Positions 62,504 through 64,000 of a DNA stretch of 64,000 bases are shown one piece after another. The notes below the pieces were generated by a model. It did not search any database, was not told where the DNA came from, and saw nothing but the letters and a program-made list of their open reading frames with translations. Origin of the DNA: Halobacillus sp. A5. GTDB taxonomy: Bacteria; Bacillota; Bacilli; Bacillales; Halobacillaceae. How positions within the stretch are numbered: the stretch's first letter is position 1; each line of letters opens with the position of its first letter. The DNA is taken from NCBI RefSeq assembly GCF_024189315.1, contig NZ_JAIZEO010000008.1, positions 1 through 64,000 of the forward strand, read 5' to 3'. The translations under genes and the position numbers were made by a program.

Positions 62504-63260
62504 ATTCAACTTGAGTAATTTTGGCTTTGCTGCCGTTTACTAATTCGGTAATGGTGGCAAATTCCAGATCTTTCTGTTTCAGGCCTGGCAGTACAACTTC
62601 CAGCGCCTTATCGGTTTGTTTTACTGAATCAGAAGCGTGCAGTAATACGATATCTCCCTTGCCGGTTTCTTCTAAAATTTGATCAATAATCTGATTCGTG
62701 CCGGGGTTTTCCCAGTCTCTCGGATTGACACTCCATTGAATAGCCTCAAGTTCTTTCCCATCGATGGCTTCCAGTACTTCTTTATTGTAATGTCCATGAG
62801 GGGGGCGGAACCATTTAATCTCCTCAAATCCAAGCTTATTAAAGACTTCCCTTGCTTTTTCAATATCCTGACTCATTTCCTGCGGTTCTAATTTTGGATA
62901 ACTGGTATAGGCATAACCCATCATGGCAATTTCATGTTCAGCTTCATGTATGCTTTTTACAATATCAGGATGGCGTTCCGCCCATTCCCCGCTAAGGAAA
63001 AAAGTTGCTTTGGCATCGTGTGTTTCTAACTTTTTTAATATTTCATGAACCTTATTATTCCCCCAGCTAATATTAAACGTCAACGAAACAAAAGGGTGTT
63101 CTTCACTCCCCTGGGATAGAGCACGTGGTTCGCCGTCGCTGGAAAACACGGCAATCTGACTTCTTTGCCCCACCCACATTAAGACGGCACAAAATAAAGC
63201 AATAACGACAATAATTCCGTAGCGTTTAATGAGATCGATTCTGTTCCTCAAAAAATTCAT
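62502..63260 (-). CDS. pdaB: PdaB, sporulation polysaccharide deacetylase-like protein
   Basis: PdaB is needed to keep the spore cortex intact late in sporulation in B. subtilis. The 252-residue protein has one N-terminal membrane segment (about 14-30) and a NodB fold (about 57-240). The first NodB motif is TFNISW (residue 63 Asn), where PdaB has TFDISW and classical enzymes TFDDG; RPPHGHYNKEV and IVLLHAS match later motifs. The Asn replaces the presumed catalytic base, so enzyme activity is doubtful. A possible mother-cell promoter lies upstream (63289-63316). Confidence 0.93.
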   Translation of the reverse strand: MNFLRNRIDLIKRYGIIVVIALFCAVLMWVGQRSQIAVFSSDGEPRALSQGSEEHPFVSLTFNISWGNNKVHEILKKLETHDAKATFFLSGEWAERHPDIVKSIHEAEHEIAMMGYAYTSYPKLEPQEMSQDIEKAREVFNKLGFEEIKWFRPPHGHYNKEVLEAIDGKELEAIQWSVNPRDWENPGTNQIIDQILEETGKGDIVLLHASDSVKQTDKALEVVLPGLKQKDLEFATITELVNGSKAKITQVE

Positions 63261-63288
63261 GTCTTCGCACCCCTTTTAAACCTCTCTA

Positions 63289-63316
63289 ATCTATACCTAT
63301 GAAAAAAAGGACAACC
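63289..63316 (-). promoter_or_regulatory. candidate sporulation promoter of pdaB
   Basis: On the minus strand GCATAGGT, about 12 bp, then CATAGGTA resembles a SigE promoter. The match to -10 is imperfect and SigG spacing does not fit, so this is tentative. Confidence 0.3.
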
Positions 63317-63380
63317 TATGCTATAAATCCTGAAAAAAGGGTAAAAATAAAAAGAAGTTGTTTGATAGGGAGGGTCACTG

Positions 63381-63602
63381 ATGTATGGACTTATGCTGAC
63401 GAAGCAGGAGCATCAAGAGATCGAGTATTTATTGAAGAGAGAGATGGAAGAAATAACACTTGACCTAGGAGACCATAGAATTGACTCAAACATTAAAGGG
63501 GCCATGGAGGAAAGGTATGACGTCCTCTTTCAATTGTTCAGAAGATTTGCCAGTGGTGAAGAATGTCTGCAGTATATGCCCAAGAAGAAAAAACAGAACT
63601 AA
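63381..63602 (+). CDS. small conserved-looking protein of unknown function
   Basis: I do not recognise this 73-residue protein. It is charged and mostly helical (LTKQEHQEIEYLLKREMEEI, AMEERYDVLFQLFRRF), ends in a lysine-rich PKKKKQN, and has no membrane segment or signal. ATG 63381 follows GGGAGGG by 7 bp and a strong terminator follows, both signs of a real gene. It stands alone between pdaB and the next rRNA operon. Confidence 0.75.
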   Translation: MYGLMLTKQEHQEIEYLLKREMEEITLDLGDHRIDSNIKGAMEERYDVLFQLFRRFASGEECLQYMPKKKKQN

Positions 63603-63615
63603 TTTATCTATTCTT

Positions 63616-63650
63616 AAATAGACAAAAGCTGAGGCTTTTGTCTATTTTTG
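63616..63650 (+). terminator. terminator before the downstream rrn operon
   Basis: A 14-bp perfect stem AAATAGACAAAAGC (63616-63629) pairs with GCTTTTGTCTATTT (63634-63647) around a TGAG loop, with T residues continuing. Confidence 0.92.
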
Positions 63651-63712
63651 TGAAATAAGTTTACTTCGCAGGATATAGGGAAAAAGAATTTAATGAAAAT
63701 CATAAAAAGTTA

Positions 63713-63742
63713 TTGCGTTTACTTCTGAGGATATGCTATATT
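63713..63742 (+). promoter_or_regulatory. rrn promoter P1
   Basis: TTGCGT (63713-63718), 18 bp, TATATT (63737-63742) with TGC just upstream (extended -10). It is the upstream member of a tandem pair before the 16S gene. Confidence 0.7.
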
Positions 63743-63819
63743 ATTAATCGTTGTCAGGAAAGTCGCCGGAACACAAATCGGCAGCATTGAAATGACTGGA
63801 ACTTTTTTCGGAAATGTTA

Positions 63820-63848
63820 TTGACTTAATTTTATAATCATGGTAAATT
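63820..63848 (+). promoter_or_regulatory. rrn promoter P2
   Basis: TTGACT (63820-63825), 17 bp, TAAATT (63843-63848), in an AT-rich setting. Followed by a TGTCG/CGACA hairpin (63855-63870) and the boxA-like element. Confidence 0.75.
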
Positions 63849-63881
63849 AGTTCTTGTCGCCAAAACGACAGCAACGCAATT

Positions 63882-63895
63882 TGATCTTTGAAAAC
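63882..63895 (+). promoter_or_regulatory. boxA-like antitermination element in the pre-16S leader
   Basis: TGATCTTTGAAAAC resembles boxA (TGCTCTTTAACAA) and occurs in the leader of Bacillus rRNA operons. It would recruit NusB-S10 to the transcription complex. The following bases to 63989 hold processing-type hairpins such as GCACA/TGTGC. Confidence 0.7.
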
Positions 63896-63989
63896 TGAAC
63901 GAACCAACCAGTACGTCAACATCTTCTTTCTATATAGAAGGAAGTAAAACAAGCACATTCGGTGTGCAAATGAGCAAGTCATTCTCAAC

Positions 63990-64000
63990 TTTTATGGAGA
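63990..64000 (+). rRNA. rrs: 16S ribosomal RNA, 5' end only
   Basis: The last bases, TTTTATGGAGA, match the start of Bacillus 16S rRNA (TTTATCGGAGAGTTTGATC). The tandem promoters, boxA and processing hairpins upstream support this. The gene continues beyond the window; the exact 5' end is uncertain by a few bases. Confidence 0.75.

Noticed and set aside
63832-63837. TATAAT in the rrn leader as a -10 box
   Set aside because: It is only 6 bp from TTGACT at 63820-63825, and no -35 at normal distance was found; TAAATT at 63843 fits the 17-bp spacing.

Overview
The window is a chromosomal housekeeping block of a Gram-positive, endospore-forming member of the Bacillaceae. Gene order from ctsR to rpsI is nearly that of Bacillus subtilis: ctsR-mcsA-mcsB-clpC-radA-disA, the cysteine T-box before cysE-cysS, sigH-rpmGB-secE-nusG, rplKAJL-rpoBC, the str, S10, spc and alpha operons, the ECF transporter module and rplM-rpsI. 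Sporulation genes (sigH, cwlD, gerD, kbaA, pdaB) confirm a spore former. The protein sequences suggest a moderately halophilic genus such as Halobacillus, but that is an inference from general resemblance. No mobile element, prophage, CRISPR array or tRNA gene was seen.

Layout. The window opens with a 5S rRNA gene, the end of one rRNA operon, and closes at the promoters, leader and first bases of a 16S rRNA gene, so the whole block lies between two same-orientation rrn operons. Positions 221-913 hold an MgtC-type membrane protein. Positions 1003-9487 carry the CtsR-controlled protein quality-control operon, then radA, disA and yacL. Positions 9573-17099 carry isoprenoid synthesis (a fused ispD-ispF), gltX, cysE-cysS behind a Cys T-box, mrnC, rlmB, rae1 and sigH. 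Positions 17179-28959 carry rpmGB, secE, nusG, rplK, rplA, rplJ, rplL, ybxB, rpoB and rpoC. Positions 29106-49185 carry the L7Ae-like protein, str, S10, spc and alpha operons. Positions 49345-53676 carry ecfA1-ecfA2-ecfT, truA and rplM-rpsI. On the minus strand, 53838-58968 is an exported muropeptide-processing cluster (amiE-nagZ-namZ). Positions 59201-63602 are a sporulation and germination block (cwlD, salA, gerD, kbaA, pdaB) and a small unknown protein.

How the genes work together. Most of the window builds the gene-expression machinery: about 32 ribosomal proteins, three core RNA polymerase subunits, EF-G, EF-Tu, IF-1, NusG, SecY/SecE, Adk and Map. Output appears to be tuned by structured mRNA leaders (T-box, L10 leader, L13 leader and several unassigned structures). 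Stress proteostasis (CtsR/McsA/McsB/ClpC) and DNA integrity (RadA/DisA) occupy the left flank, cell-wall recycling and spore functions the right.

Most interesting observations. (1) IspD and IspF are fused in frame, and the joint is an 8-bp near-perfect tandem repeat whose removal would restore two overlapping genes. (2) nusG has its Shine-Dalgarno 27 nt upstream of the start, with a 7-bp hairpin between them that would close the gap. (3) The ~285-nt rpoB leader holds five successive hairpins ending in a strong terminator before the start codon. (4) The rplM leader has two mutually exclusive pairings, one next to the ribosome binding site. (5) PdaB carries Asn where the catalytic Asp is expected. 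(6) NagZ and AmiE carry extra domains. (7) A phased GCGCCCATAAA-like repeat lies between rpsI and namZ. Starts were chosen by ribosome-binding-site spacing and family length, so several differ from the longest open frame.
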